In this document: one piece after another, positions 32,586 to 40,621 of the stretch
Layout of the letters: each line of letters opens with the position of its first letter
How positions within the stretch are numbered: position 1 is the stretch's first letter
Assembly: GCF_009690625.1 (NCBI RefSeq)
Contig: NZ_CP033878.1
Location: 1,054,001-1,118,000, forward strand
Length of the DNA: 64,000 bases
Reading direction: 5' to 3'
Source of the DNA: Halorhabdus sp. CBA1104
GTDB lineage: Archaea > Halobacteriota > Halobacteria > Halobacteriales > Haloarculaceae
Program-made: the position numbers and the translations under genes
Notes under the pieces: generated by a model
What the model was told of the DNA's origin: nothing
The model's input: only the letters and a program-made list of their open reading frames with translations
The model's database searches: none

Positions 32586-33935
32586 TTATCGTCGCCGTCG
32601 AGCGACGCCTTGTTCGGCCGTATCGGTGCAGACGACCTCGTAGAGTAACGCTCGGCCCCCATCGTTGCTTGGTCGCAAGATGCGACCCAATCGCTGGGTG
32701 AACTCGCGCTCGCTCCCGCTGCCGGCGAGGACGACCGCCACGTTGGCGTCGGGAACGTCGATGCCCTCATCGAGGACGTTCGCCGTCATGACAGTCGAGT
32801 AGGTGCCCGACCGGAAGCCACGCAGGATCTCTCGCCGTTGGGCAGCCCCTGTCTCGTGGGTGATCGCCGGGCAAAGGAACCGCTCGGAGAGGCGATAGAC
32901 GAAATCCGTCGTCGCGGCGAAGACGATGACGCGGTCGGCCGCGTGGCGCTCGAGCAACGTGGCGAGAGTCTCGACCTTTCGGTCAGCCGTGCGGACGATC
33001 TCGCGGGCACGCTCTTTCGCGAGTAAGGCATCGCGGGCTCGCGGATCAGACCCCGAGCGGATGACCAACTTCTGGTAGTCGGCTCCGCTAGTGAGACGGA
33101 GATCCGAGGTCGCCAGATACTCCGTGAACGTCTCTTGGTTGTGCTCGTATTCGGCCCGCTCTTCGGCCGTGAGATCGACGTCGAGGCGCTTGATATCGTA
33201 GGCCGCGAGATACTCGCCAGCCAGGTCGTCGGGGCCGAGTCGATACACTGGATCGCCCACCAGTTCCGAGACGGCCTCGTGAGCGTCGTCCGGGCGTTCG
33301 AACGTCGCTGTCAAGCCCAAGCGGGCCGGCGCGGCGAGCAAGCGAGCGATGTCCCGATACCCCTCTCCGCCGAGGTGGTGACACTCGTCGAATATCACGA
33401 GGCCAAAGCGGTTCCCGATCTCCTCGGCCCGCAAGTAGGCCGAGTCGTACGTCGAGACGGTGATCGCCTCGATGCGCTGTGTGCCCCCGCCGAGTTGCCC
33501 GATCGGCACGCCGAACTCCGTCTGGAGTTCGCCTCGCCACTGTTCGAGGAGGTCGATCGTCGGGACGACGACCAGCGTCGCCGTCTCCAGAGCCTCGATA
33601 GCGGCGATCCCGAGTACGGTTTTGCCGCTGCCGGTCGGGAGTTCGAGGACACCGCGCTCGCCTGCGTCCTGCCAGGCGTCGAGTGCCTCTCGCTGGTAGT
33701 CTCGAAGCCGATACGTCGAGGTCACGTCGGTCGTCGGGGCGTCAAGCACACGATCGTCGAAAGTGACTGTCGATTCGGCCAGTGCTCGCCGGAACGTATC
33801 GTACTGATATGCCGGCATCCGCCACGTCTTCGTCCGCTCGTCACGCTCGACGTACGAGAGGCCCGCGACTCGCTCGGGGAGGTCGCCCTCGATGCGAACG
33901 GTCCCGTCCGCGTAGGTCAGCGTGACCGGAGCCAC
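32586..33935 (-). CDS. xpb: XPB-type DNA helicase
   Basis: A 449-residue SF2 helicase. The N-terminal damage-recognition-like domain (VTLTYADGTVRIEGDLPERV) precedes the core: motif Q/I with LPTGSGKT, motif II DECHH (IFDECHHLGG), motif III LTATF, and motif VI QRLGRILRPS. This is archaeal XPB, the helicase of TFIIH in eukaryotes; with Bax1 it forms a helicase-nuclease complex thought to act in repair. The end (GVARRRR) is short. Its start is 232 bp from the tRNA-Lys gene. Confidence 0.9.
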   Translation of the reverse strand: MAPVTLTYADGTVRIEGDLPERVAGLSYVERDERTKTWRMPAYQYDTFRRALAESTVTFDDRVLDAPTTDVTSTYRLRDYQREALDAWQDAGERGVLELPTGSGKTVLGIAAIEALETATLVVVPTIDLLEQWRGELQTEFGVPIGQLGGGTQRIEAITVSTYDSAYLRAEEIGNRFGLVIFDECHHLGGEGYRDIARLLAAPARLGLTATFERPDDAHEAVSELVGDPVYRLGPDDLAGEYLAAYDIKRLDVDLTAEERAEYEHNQETFTEYLATSDLRLTSGADYQKLVIRSGSDPRARDALLAKERAREIVRTADRKVETLATLLERHAADRVIVFAATTDFVYRLSERFLCPAITHETGAAQRREILRGFRSGTYSTVMTANVLDEGIDVPDANVAVVLAGSGSEREFTQRLGRILRPSNDGGRALLYEVVCTDTAEQGVARRRR

Positions 33936-34039
33936 TGGGTCGATTTCGGCTGTCCCCCGGAAAAAGTCTGCCGGGAACGGCTAGTTCGACGACAGTCCGG
34001 CGCACAGCAGGCGCTCGCGGCTTGCTCGCAGCAAAATGC

Positions 34040-34063
34040 CACGGGCCGGAAGGGATTTGAACC
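34040..34063. repeat. Copy of the tRNA-Lys 3' end (direct repeat)
   Basis: 24 bases identical to 34165-34188, which is the 3' end of tRNA-Lys (discriminator, acceptor and T arm). Flanking bases differ at once on both sides. Such a copy is the usual mark of integration by a tRNA-targeting integrase. Only about 100 bp lie between the two copies. Confidence 0.7.
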
Positions 34064-34164
34064 ACGGAAAGACGATGACCTCGCTTCGCTCGGTCCTGCG
34101 ACTTTCCTGATTCAAACCTTCCGTCCGGTTCGTTCACCGGTTCGCGTCGCTCACCGGTTCACTG

Positions 34165-34188
34165 CACGGGCCGGAAGGGATTTGAACC
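34165..34188. repeat. tRNA-Lys 3' end, partner of the direct repeat
   Basis: Second copy, inside and just beyond the intact tRNA gene. The segment between the copies contains CCTCGCTTCGCTCGG (34079-34093) and, in opposite orientation, a partial third similarity (GGAAGGTTTGAATC on the minus strand). Confidence 0.7.
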
Positions 34189-34240
34189 CCTGACCGTCTG
34201 ATTAAGAGTCAGACGCTCTGCCGGACTGAGCTACCGGCCC
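34167..34240 (-). tRNA. tRNA-Lys (anticodon CTT)
   Basis: Seventy-four bases on the minus strand. Acceptor GGGCCGG (5' end at 34240) pairs with CCGGCCC; D arm AGCTCAGTCCGGCAGAGC; anticodon arm TCTGA-CTCTTAA-TCAGA with anticodon CTT; T arm CAGGG-GTTCAAAT-CCCTT(g), discriminator G. CCA is not encoded. A TATA-like CGTATTTG lies 29-36 nt upstream (34269-34276). Confidence 0.95.
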
Positions 34241-34268
34241 ACGCGATCTGTAGTTACGTCGGGCGATT

Positions 34269-34276
34269 CAAATACG
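34269..34276 (-). promoter_or_regulatory. TATA box of tRNA-Lys
   Basis: CGTATTTG on the minus strand, 29-36 nt before the tRNA 5' end. Confidence 0.45.
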
Positions 34277-34326
34277 TTTCCTTTCGATCGCGAGCCGTCT
34301 GTTCAGTCCCTGGCAACAACCGCGAT

Positions 34327-34349
34327 GTTATAAGGGTTGGCGCGCCAAC
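34327..34349 (+). promoter_or_regulatory. TATA box and palindrome of the RCK-DHH gene
   Basis: GTTATAAG (34327-34334) lies 28-35 nt before ATG 34362. Just after it is the perfect 14-bp palindrome GTTGGCGCGCCAAC (34336-34349), at the expected transcription start, a position where a bound protein would block initiation. Confidence 0.5.
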
Positions 34350-34361
34350 GTTGTCGACACT

Positions 34362-35819
34362 ATGAGCAGCGACATCACGATGGCCTCGATGTCTACGTAC
34401 GCTATTTTGGGGTGTGGAAGCGTGGGCCATGCCGTCGCAGAGGCACTCGTCGAGGAAGACAAAGACGTGCTCATCCTCGACAAGGACGAAGGACGCGTCG
34501 AGGCCTTACGGGATCAAGACCTCAATGCGCGAACGGCGGATATCCGCGAAGAATCCGTCGCCGCTGAACTCGACGACCGGGACGTCGTCTTGATCCTCTC
34601 GCCGGATGTCGAGGCCAATGCCGCCGCCGTCGAACACCTTCGGGATCGCGACGAAGATCAGTTCATCGTCGCGCGCGCATCCGATCCCGTTTCGGCGGAC
34701 GAGCTCTCCGAACTCGGGGCGAACGTCGTGATCAATCCCTCCGCCGTCATCGCCGATTCGGCGCTTCGGGCGCTCGAAACTGGCGAACTCGAGCACAAGG
34801 CCAATCAGCTTGCCGCCGTCGTCGACGGGACCGACGAGCGACTGGCGATTCTCATTCACCGTGGACCCGACCCCGACTCGATCGCCAGTGCCGCGGCACT
34901 CCGGGCGATCGCCGACAGTCGCGATATCGACGCGGATATCATCTACGAGGGGGACATCGGTCACCACGAGAATCGCGCGTTCGTCAACCTTCTCGGCCTC
35001 GAATTGACGTCCCGGTCTGCAGTCGACCTGGACGACTACGATACGTTCGCGCTGGTCGACTTCGCCAAGAGCGGCGGGCCACCGGCCGAAGACGTCGAAG
35101 ACCGCATCGATATCGTCATCGACCACTACGAGGTCGAGATGGGCTCGGAGGCGGAGTTCACCGACGTCAGACCGAACGTCTCGGCGACTTCGACGATCCT
35201 GACGAAGTACATCCAGGAACTGGATCTCAGCCTCGATCACGAGGTTGCGACTGCACTCCTCTATGGAATCCGGGCGGAAACGCTCGACTTCAAGCGGGAT
35301 ACGACACCCGCCGATCTCACGGCTGCAGCCTATCTCTATCCGTTCGCGGATCACGACACGCTCGAACAGGTCGAGTCGCCGAGTATGAGCCCCGAGACGC
35401 TGGATGTCCTCGCCGAGGCGATCCGTAACCGCCAGGTCCGGGGCAGCCACCTCGTCTCGAATGCAGGGTTCATCCGCGACCGGGACGCCCTGGCCCAGGC
35501 AGCCCAACAATTGCTCAATCTCGAAGGTATCACCACGACGGCTGTGTTTGCGATCGCCGACGATACGATCTATCTGGCAGCCCGGTCGAAAGACATCCGG
35601 ATGAACATCGGCAACGTCCTCGAAGAAGCCTTCGGAGGGATCGGCGAGACGGCCGGCCACTCGACGGACGCCAGCGTCGAGATTCCACTCGGCATCTTCA
35701 CCGGCATCGAGACGAGCGATGACAACCGCGATACGCTGCTCGAATTGACCGAAGAAGCCGTTCGCTCGAAGTTGTTCACAGCGATGGGCGTCGAGAATTC
35801 CGACAGCAACGGCAGTTAA
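34362..35819 (+). CDS. RCK (TrkA-N) - DHH - DHHA1 phosphoesterase
   Basis: A 485-residue three-domain protein. Residues about 12-125 are an NAD/nucleotide-binding RCK/TrkA-N domain (YAILGCGSVGHAVAEAL). Residues about 150-320 are a DHH phosphoesterase: HRGPDPDSIAS (motif I), LVDFAKSG (motif II) and VIDHYEVE (motif III, DHY instead of DHH). The C-terminus is a DHHA1 domain with GIGETAGHSTDAS. DHH-DHHA1 enzymes degrade c-di-AMP, nanoRNA or ssDNA; the RCK fusion makes a c-di-AMP or potassium link plausible. The start is ATG 34362, with later Mets at 34380 and 34389. Confidence 0.85.
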   Translation: MSSDITMASMSTYAILGCGSVGHAVAEALVEEDKDVLILDKDEGRVEALRDQDLNARTADIREESVAAELDDRDVVLILSPDVEANAAAVEHLRDRDEDQFIVARASDPVSADELSELGANVVINPSAVIADSALRALETGELEHKANQLAAVVDGTDERLAILIHRGPDPDSIASAAALRAIADSRDIDADIIYEGDIGHHENRAFVNLLGLELTSRSAVDLDDYDTFALVDFAKSGGPPAEDVEDRIDIVIDHYEVEMGSEAEFTDVRPNVSATSTILTKYIQELDLSLDHEVATALLYGIRAETLDFKRDTTPADLTAAAYLYPFADHDTLEQVESPSMSPETLDVLAEAIRNRQVRGSHLVSNAGFIRDRDALAQAAQQLLNLEGITTTAVFAIADDTIYLAARSKDIRMNIGNVLEEAFGGIGETAGHSTDASVEIPLGIFTGIETSDDNRDTLLELTEEAVRSKLFTAMGVENSDSNGS

Positions 35820-36127
35820 GCTACAACGTCGTCTTCTGTGACCTCGCCGTTGTCCTCGTGTAGACGCTCGACGATATCGTTGATGAGCACGATATCACCG
35901 ACGGCCTGGACCCACCGATACGGGACGATAACACCGCGTGCACTGGCCGTCTCGGCGTCGAACAGTTCCGTGTTGAGTTGATGAAGCGCCAGGCCGGTCA
36001 CGCCCTCAGCATCGAGATTGAGCCGCAGATCTTCGACTTCACCAACGTAGACACCGTTGTTCGAGTACACTTCCCGACCCACCAGTGACGTAATTTCCTG
36101 GGGGCTCGCGTCACGATCAATTGCCAT
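35816..36127 (-). CDS. PRC-barrel domain protein (possible CdpB-type cell-division protein)
   Basis: A 103-residue protein consisting of one PRC-barrel (EITSLVGREVYSNNGVYVG, later RGVIVPYRWVQAVGDIVLI) and a short acidic tail. Small PRC-barrel proteins CdpB1/CdpB2 are part of the haloarchaeal division ring with SepF and CdpA; this one has the right size and layout, but the assignment is only suggested. Its stop overlaps the end of the RCK-DHH gene on the other strand (4 bp). Confidence 0.75.
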   Translation of the reverse strand: MAIDRDASPQEITSLVGREVYSNNGVYVGEVEDLRLNLDAEGVTGLALHQLNTELFDAETASARGVIVPYRWVQAVGDIVLINDIVERLHEDNGEVTEDDVVA

Positions 36128-36200
36128 ACTGGATCCCTGGAGAGGGGTCGCCTTAATTCTTGGCAGAGCGTCAGACGTTCGCTGTGGCCCACCGACTGCG

Positions 36201-36208
36201 AGATATTT
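36201..36208 (+). promoter_or_regulatory. TATA box of menB
   Basis: AGATATTT followed by more T, 27-34 nt before ATG 36235. Confidence 0.5.
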
Positions 36209-36234
36209 TTCTACCGGGCGGCCGGACCACCAGT

Positions 36235-37125
36235 ATGGTTTCAGAGGTTTTCGATGCTGAACGCTGGGAACCGATCGAATCAGTCGACTTCGCGGATGTC
36301 ACGTATCACCGAGCAACGGACGTCGGGGCCGTCCGGATCGCTATCGACCGGCCCGACGTTCGCAACGCCTTCCGACCGGAAACTGTCGACGAGCTTTCGG
36401 CCGCACTCGATCACGCCAAGCGCCAGACGGACGTCGGCTGTGTCCTCTTGACTGGGAACGGCCCGTCCTCGAAAGACGGCGGCTGGGCCTTTTCGGCCGG
36501 GGGCGACCAGTCGATCCGCGGCGATGCCGGCTACGAGTACGAAAGCGAAGACGAGGACGACCAAGGAGAAGGCCCGCGACTCCACATCCTGGAAGTCCAG
36601 CGCCAGATCCGCCACATGCCAAAGCCCGTCATCGCGGTCGTCCCTGGATGGGCCGTCGGCGGCGGCCACTCACTGCACGTGATCTGTGATCTGACCCTCG
36701 CCAGCCAAGAGCACGCGAAGTTCCTCCAGACCGACCCCGATGTCGGGAGTTTCGACGGTGGCTTTGGCTCGGCGTATCTCGCCCGCCAGATCGGCCAGAA
36801 GAAGGCCCGCGAAGTGTTCTTCCTCGGGAAAACCTACGATGCCGAGGAAGCCACAGACATGGGGATGGTCAACGAAGCTGTCCCTCACGAGCAACTTGAA
36901 CAGACGGCCTTAGAGTGGGCCGAACGCATCAACGACAAATCCCCGACTGCGATGCGAATGCTCAAATACGCGTTCAATCTCCCCGAAGACGGCATGGTCG
37001 GCCAGCAGGTCTTCTCCGGGGAAGCGACTCGTCTGGCCTACATGACCGACGAAGCTCACGAAGGCCGAGATGCCTTTACCGAGGGACGGGAGCCGGATTT
37101 CGACGACTACCCCTGGCACTACTGA
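36235..37125 (+). CDS. menB: 1,4-dihydroxy-2-naphthoyl-CoA synthase (MenB)
   Basis: A 296-residue crotonase-fold enzyme that closes the second ring of the menaquinone head group. Diagnostic segments: LTGNGPSSKDGGWAFSAGGDQ (key part FSAGGDQ), VIAVVPGWAVGGGHSLHVICD as oxyanion hole, LQTDPDVGSFDGGFGSAYLARQIG, and the C-terminal EAHEGRDAFTEGREPDF. The long acidic insert after GGDQSIRGD is common in haloarchaeal MenB. The start at 36235 is supported by a TATA-like box. menA, menC and menE follow 2.5 kb downstream. Confidence 0.93.
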   Translation: MVSEVFDAERWEPIESVDFADVTYHRATDVGAVRIAIDRPDVRNAFRPETVDELSAALDHAKRQTDVGCVLLTGNGPSSKDGGWAFSAGGDQSIRGDAGYEYESEDEDDQGEGPRLHILEVQRQIRHMPKPVIAVVPGWAVGGGHSLHVICDLTLASQEHAKFLQTDPDVGSFDGGFGSAYLARQIGQKKAREVFFLGKTYDAEEATDMGMVNEAVPHEQLEQTALEWAERINDKSPTAMRMLKYAFNLPEDGMVGQQVFSGEATRLAYMTDEAHEGRDAFTEGREPDFDDYPWHY

Positions 37126-37164
37126 GCGAGCGCGTGCGACGGAGGATCGCTCCGGGCGCTCCAG

Positions 37165-39342
37165 TCAGTCGGTGGTCAGTGGAACTGTGACGACGATGTG
37201 TGTCCCTCGGTCGGCGTCAACAAACCGCAGGCTGCCACCGACGTGGGTAATACTGTACCGTGCGAGCCAGAGCCCGAGCCCGGTTCCGTGCAAGAGTGGA
37301 GAGCGGTCAGCCTGGGGGCGCAACACGGCCTGCTCTTCGGCTGGAATCCCTGGCCCGTTATCCTGAATGTCGATCCGTAGCACGTCGCCATCGCGAGTCG
37401 CTTCGACACTCACGCGTGGCGGGTCGTTGTCGTTGTGTTCGATGCCGTTTTCGATGAGTTCGGCGAAGGCATTCTCCAGAACCGGGACTGCCTCGATCCG
37501 GGCGTCGATCGGACAGTGGAGTGTGATTTCCCCATCGGGAAAGGACGCTCGGGCGGTTTCGACAGCCGCCGAGAGCAGCGGCGCGATCGAGACGCTCGTC
37601 GTGCGTGCGTTCCCAGTGAGTAGCTCGACGATTTGACGTTCGGTGTCGACGAGTTCGATCATGTCGGTCCCGGTCGAGAGAATCCGATCGGCAGCACTCG
37701 CCAGTGGCTCTTGGGTCTGTTCTCGAAGCACCTCGGCGCTGCCGGTAATGACGTTGAGATCGTTTCGGAGGTTGTGGCGCAGGACCCGGCTGAGAACCTG
37801 TAGCTGCCGTTCTCTATCTTTGAGATCAGTGATGTCCCGACAGATAGCGATCGATCCCACGATCGTTCCCGTCTCGTCGTAGTGCGGGTACCGTGTCGTT
37901 GCGAAAGAGCGGTCGCCGCGTCCCCGCAATGACGGCGAGATCGTGTAGCTGATCGGCTCTGCGTGCTCGAGAACCAACGCTTTCTTCTCCTGGACGCGTG
38001 TGGCCGTTGGCTCGTCCATGAACGCAAACTCGTCTGTGCCGAGCAGCTCCGAACGGGGAACTCCGGCGTACTCGACGAGTGCATCGTTGACGACCTGAAA
38101 CGCCCCGTCACGATCCTGAAACATGATGGGATCGTCGACTCGCTGAACGATCTGCTCGTAGGTTGCAAGTTCGTCGGTCGCTTCGACACGATCGGTGATA
38201 TCGATGAACACCGCAGCGATCCGATCGCCATCCAGGGGATAGGCGGTCACGCGGTGGTGCTGATCTAGCGGCTCGGAATAGGCTTCGAACTCGATTCGGT
38301 TTCCCTTCAGCGCGACATCGCCGTACCGAGAGATGAACGGATCGTCAGTCGGATCGTCCGGCAGGTCGAAGACTGTACTGCCTCGCTTGCCCTGGATTTC
38401 CTCGGCGTCAAGCCCGGTAATTCGCTCGAAGGCCTCGTTCACGTCCTCGAACACGTAGTCTAGGGCTCGTCCGTGCTCGTCGGTGACGATCCGTTGGATC
38501 GCGATGCCGTTGATCGCATCCCGGAATAGCCGTCGATACGCCGAATCGTCAAGTACTCCGCCGTCGCGCTGGCTCTCTCCGGTAGCTGTGTGTGGTGTCC
38601 CCGATTTCTCAAGGTGACCCTCCGTTAGGACGAGTGCCACCGCAACGTCGTCTTGCCAGTTGCTGCTGGTGGCGATGTACTGGCCGGTCCACTCCCGAGC
38701 GTTTCCCATCGTGATCGACGCAGTACCGAAATCGAAGGTACACTCACCGGTCGCAAATCGTTCCGTCCACGCTGCAAGGTCACCAGCGTCCAACCCAACC
38801 CTGGTGAGGAACGCGGCTTCGGTCAGCCCGTCGGTCCCTTCTGGGTCAAACTGACTCACAGCAGCGCCGTTGGCCCACGCAAGCTCCCCGTCCCGTAAGA
38901 CGAAAATCGGGTCCAGAGTACCGTCCAGAACCGCTTTCGGGTCCGGTCGTGGACCGGACCGAGACCGATAGCGTCGAGCGACAGTTTCGATGAGCGCTGC
39001 GACGCTTTCGTCCGTCTCTCCGGGCGTGAGGATGTCCGTTACCCGGGCCGCACTTGCCCGGTCGATCGTCTCGGCGTTTCGATCAACAGCGCGCACGATC
39101 ACCGGGAGAAAAGGGTCTCGGGCACGGAGCGCTTCGAGAAACGCAATCCCGTCGAAATCCGGCATCTCGGCATCACAGACGAGACAGTCGACAGTCGCCG
39201 TCCGGACGTGTTGGGCCGCCGCTTGGACAGTCTGTGCCGTTACTACTCGTAGCTCGTCCCGGCCCAGGAGAGGAGCCAGAAGGTCGTCACTGTCTGGTTG
39301 TGGCGTCACGGCGAGAATCTGTATCGCCTCGTCTCGTCCCAT
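37165..39342 (-). CDS. Hybrid histidine kinase: receiver, PAS repeats, HisKA-like and HATPase domains
   Basis: A 725-residue cytoplasmic kinase without membrane helices. Residues about 8-120 are a receiver domain with phospho-acceptor Asp in LVCDAEMPDFDG. Three PAS domains follow (about 135-240, 268-395 and 397-515; the second contains YVFEDVNEAFERITGLDAEE). The dimerisation helix has RVLRHNLRNDLNVITG with phospho-His, and the ATPase domain has ENGIEHND, DNGPGIP and GTGLGLWLAR. The signal is unknown; PAS domains may bind haem, flavin or a small ligand. It lies between menB and menA on the other strand, and no partner regulator is adjacent. Confidence 0.9.
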   Translation of the reverse strand: MGRDEAIQILAVTPQPDSDDLLAPLLGRDELRVVTAQTVQAAAQHVRTATVDCLVCDAEMPDFDGIAFLEALRARDPFLPVIVRAVDRNAETIDRASAARVTDILTPGETDESVAALIETVARRYRSRSGPRPDPKAVLDGTLDPIFVLRDGELAWANGAAVSQFDPEGTDGLTEAAFLTRVGLDAGDLAAWTERFATGECTFDFGTASITMGNAREWTGQYIATSSNWQDDVAVALVLTEGHLEKSGTPHTATGESQRDGGVLDDSAYRRLFRDAINGIAIQRIVTDEHGRALDYVFEDVNEAFERITGLDAEEIQGKRGSTVFDLPDDPTDDPFISRYGDVALKGNRIEFEAYSEPLDQHHRVTAYPLDGDRIAAVFIDITDRVEATDELATYEQIVQRVDDPIMFQDRDGAFQVVNDALVEYAGVPRSELLGTDEFAFMDEPTATRVQEKKALVLEHAEPISYTISPSLRGRGDRSFATTRYPHYDETGTIVGSIAICRDITDLKDRERQLQVLSRVLRHNLRNDLNVITGSAEVLREQTQEPLASAADRILSTGTDMIELVDTERQIVELLTGNARTTSVSIAPLLSAAVETARASFPDGEITLHCPIDARIEAVPVLENAFAELIENGIEHNDNDPPRVSVEATRDGDVLRIDIQDNGPGIPAEEQAVLRPQADRSPLLHGTGLGLWLARYSITHVGGSLRFVDADRGTHIVVTVPLTTD

Positions 39343-39664
39343 GCTAGATCATCTCCCAGTGGCAAACTGTGTGCCGCTTTTCCCCACAGCAGGGCGAGAT
39401 TCCCTCGCGGAGAGAGAACAACTGCGCTCACGAAAGCAGGGACTCACTTTCGCGATGGGAGGCGGTCTGACGACAGTCACTGTTCGTCAACGTTGGTGAG
39501 GTAGCTTCAAAAGCATGAGTGGTCACCCCGCCTCGTAGATCGGAAGCTACCGGCCAGGTATCGTGTCCCTGGCGGTGGACACGAGTGTCGGTTATACGAT
39601 CGATCGCTGTCCCGGCTGCCTTGCTCCGGTAGCTTAACACGGATCCGGCCCCGAACAGATCCTA
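39343..39664. other. 322-bp divergent control region between the histidine kinase and menA
   Basis: No supported gene. A weak A/T-rich patch (AGCTTAACAC) lies about 27-36 nt before menA and may be its promoter. Confidence 0.4.
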
Positions 39665-40621
39665 ATGAGTTCGGCAGCAGCGGACGTTTCAAAGACGAAA
39701 GCCTGGGTGATGGCCGCACGGCCACAGACGCTTCCGGCTGGCTCGGCCCCAGTGATCGTCGGCGTCGGCCTGGCAGTCCACGACGGCGTTCTCGCGGTAC
39801 TCCCAGCGCTTGCAGCCTTCGTTGGCGCACTCCTCATTCAGATCGGGACGAACTTCGCTAACGATTATTTCGACGCGATGAAAGGGACCGACGACGCCGA
39901 TCGCGAAGGATTCACGCGCGTCACTGCCGGCGGATTGATCCCACCGAGGCAGGTCAAGGCAGCGATGGCAGGAACCTACACGCTCGCGCTCGTCGTGGGC
40001 CTCTATCTCGTGGCGATCGGCGGCGTCCCGATCCTCGTCATCGGCCTCTCGAGTATCGTCGCCGGATTGCTCTACACGGGCGGGCCGTACCCCTATGGCT
40101 ACTACGGCCTGGGTGACCTGTTCGTGTTCGTCTACTTCGGCGTGATCGCAGTGACCGGGACCTACTACGTCCAGGCCGTTGCTACCCTCGACGGTGGCCT
40201 GTTTCCGACGTGGGTGCCAGCGGGAACCGTTCCGAGCGCGGTCGTTATCGCCAGTCTGGCCGCGGCAGGGCTCTCGACAGCCATCCTCGTCGTGAACAAT
40301 ATTCGGGACATCGAGAGCGACCGCGAAGCCGGTAAGCGAACGCTGGCTGTCATGCTGGGCTACCGGTGGAGTCGCGCCGAGTACGTAGCCCTCGTTGCGC
40401 TCGCGTATCTCGTCCCAGTCGTGCTGTGGCGGATGGACGAGTTCGGCCTGTTCGTCCTGTTGCCGCTGGTGACGATCCCGCTTGCTATCTCGGTGACGCG
40501 GACGGTTCTCACCGAACAGAGTGGCGCGGCGTTGAACCCGGCACTGGAACGCACTGGCAAACTGATGGGTGCTCACGGACTGCTGTTTACAATCGGGCTG
40601 GCGCTCCCGGCGGTGCTCTGA
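39665..40621 (+). CDS. menA: 1,4-dihydroxy-2-naphthoate polyprenyltransferase (MenA)
   Basis: A 318-residue UbiA-family membrane enzyme that attaches the isoprenoid tail to DHNA. The two Mg-diphosphate-binding motifs are NDYFDAMKGTDDADR (with RVTAGG after it) and DIESDREAGKRT. About eight or nine membrane helices are visible. The start MSSAAADVSKTKAWVMAARP is typical. Its TGA shares a base with the menC ATG (TGATG), showing translational coupling. Confidence 0.92.
   Translation: MSSAAADVSKTKAWVMAARPQTLPAGSAPVIVGVGLAVHDGVLAVLPALAAFVGALLIQIGTNFANDYFDAMKGTDDADREGFTRVTAGGLIPPRQVKAAMAGTYTLALVVGLYLVAIGGVPILVIGLSSIVAGLLYTGGPYPYGYYGLGDLFVFVYFGVIAVTGTYYVQAVATLDGGLFPTWVPAGTVPSAVVIASLAAAGLSTAILVVNNIRDIESDREAGKRTLAVMLGYRWSRAEYVALVALAYLVPVVLWRMDEFGLFVLLPLVTIPLAISVTRTVLTEQSGAALNPALERTGKLMGAHGLLFTIGLALPAVL

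Noticed and set aside
33135-34193. 352-codon plus-strand frame opposite xpb
   Set aside because: Shadow of the helicase gene that runs on into the tRNA-Lys repeat region.
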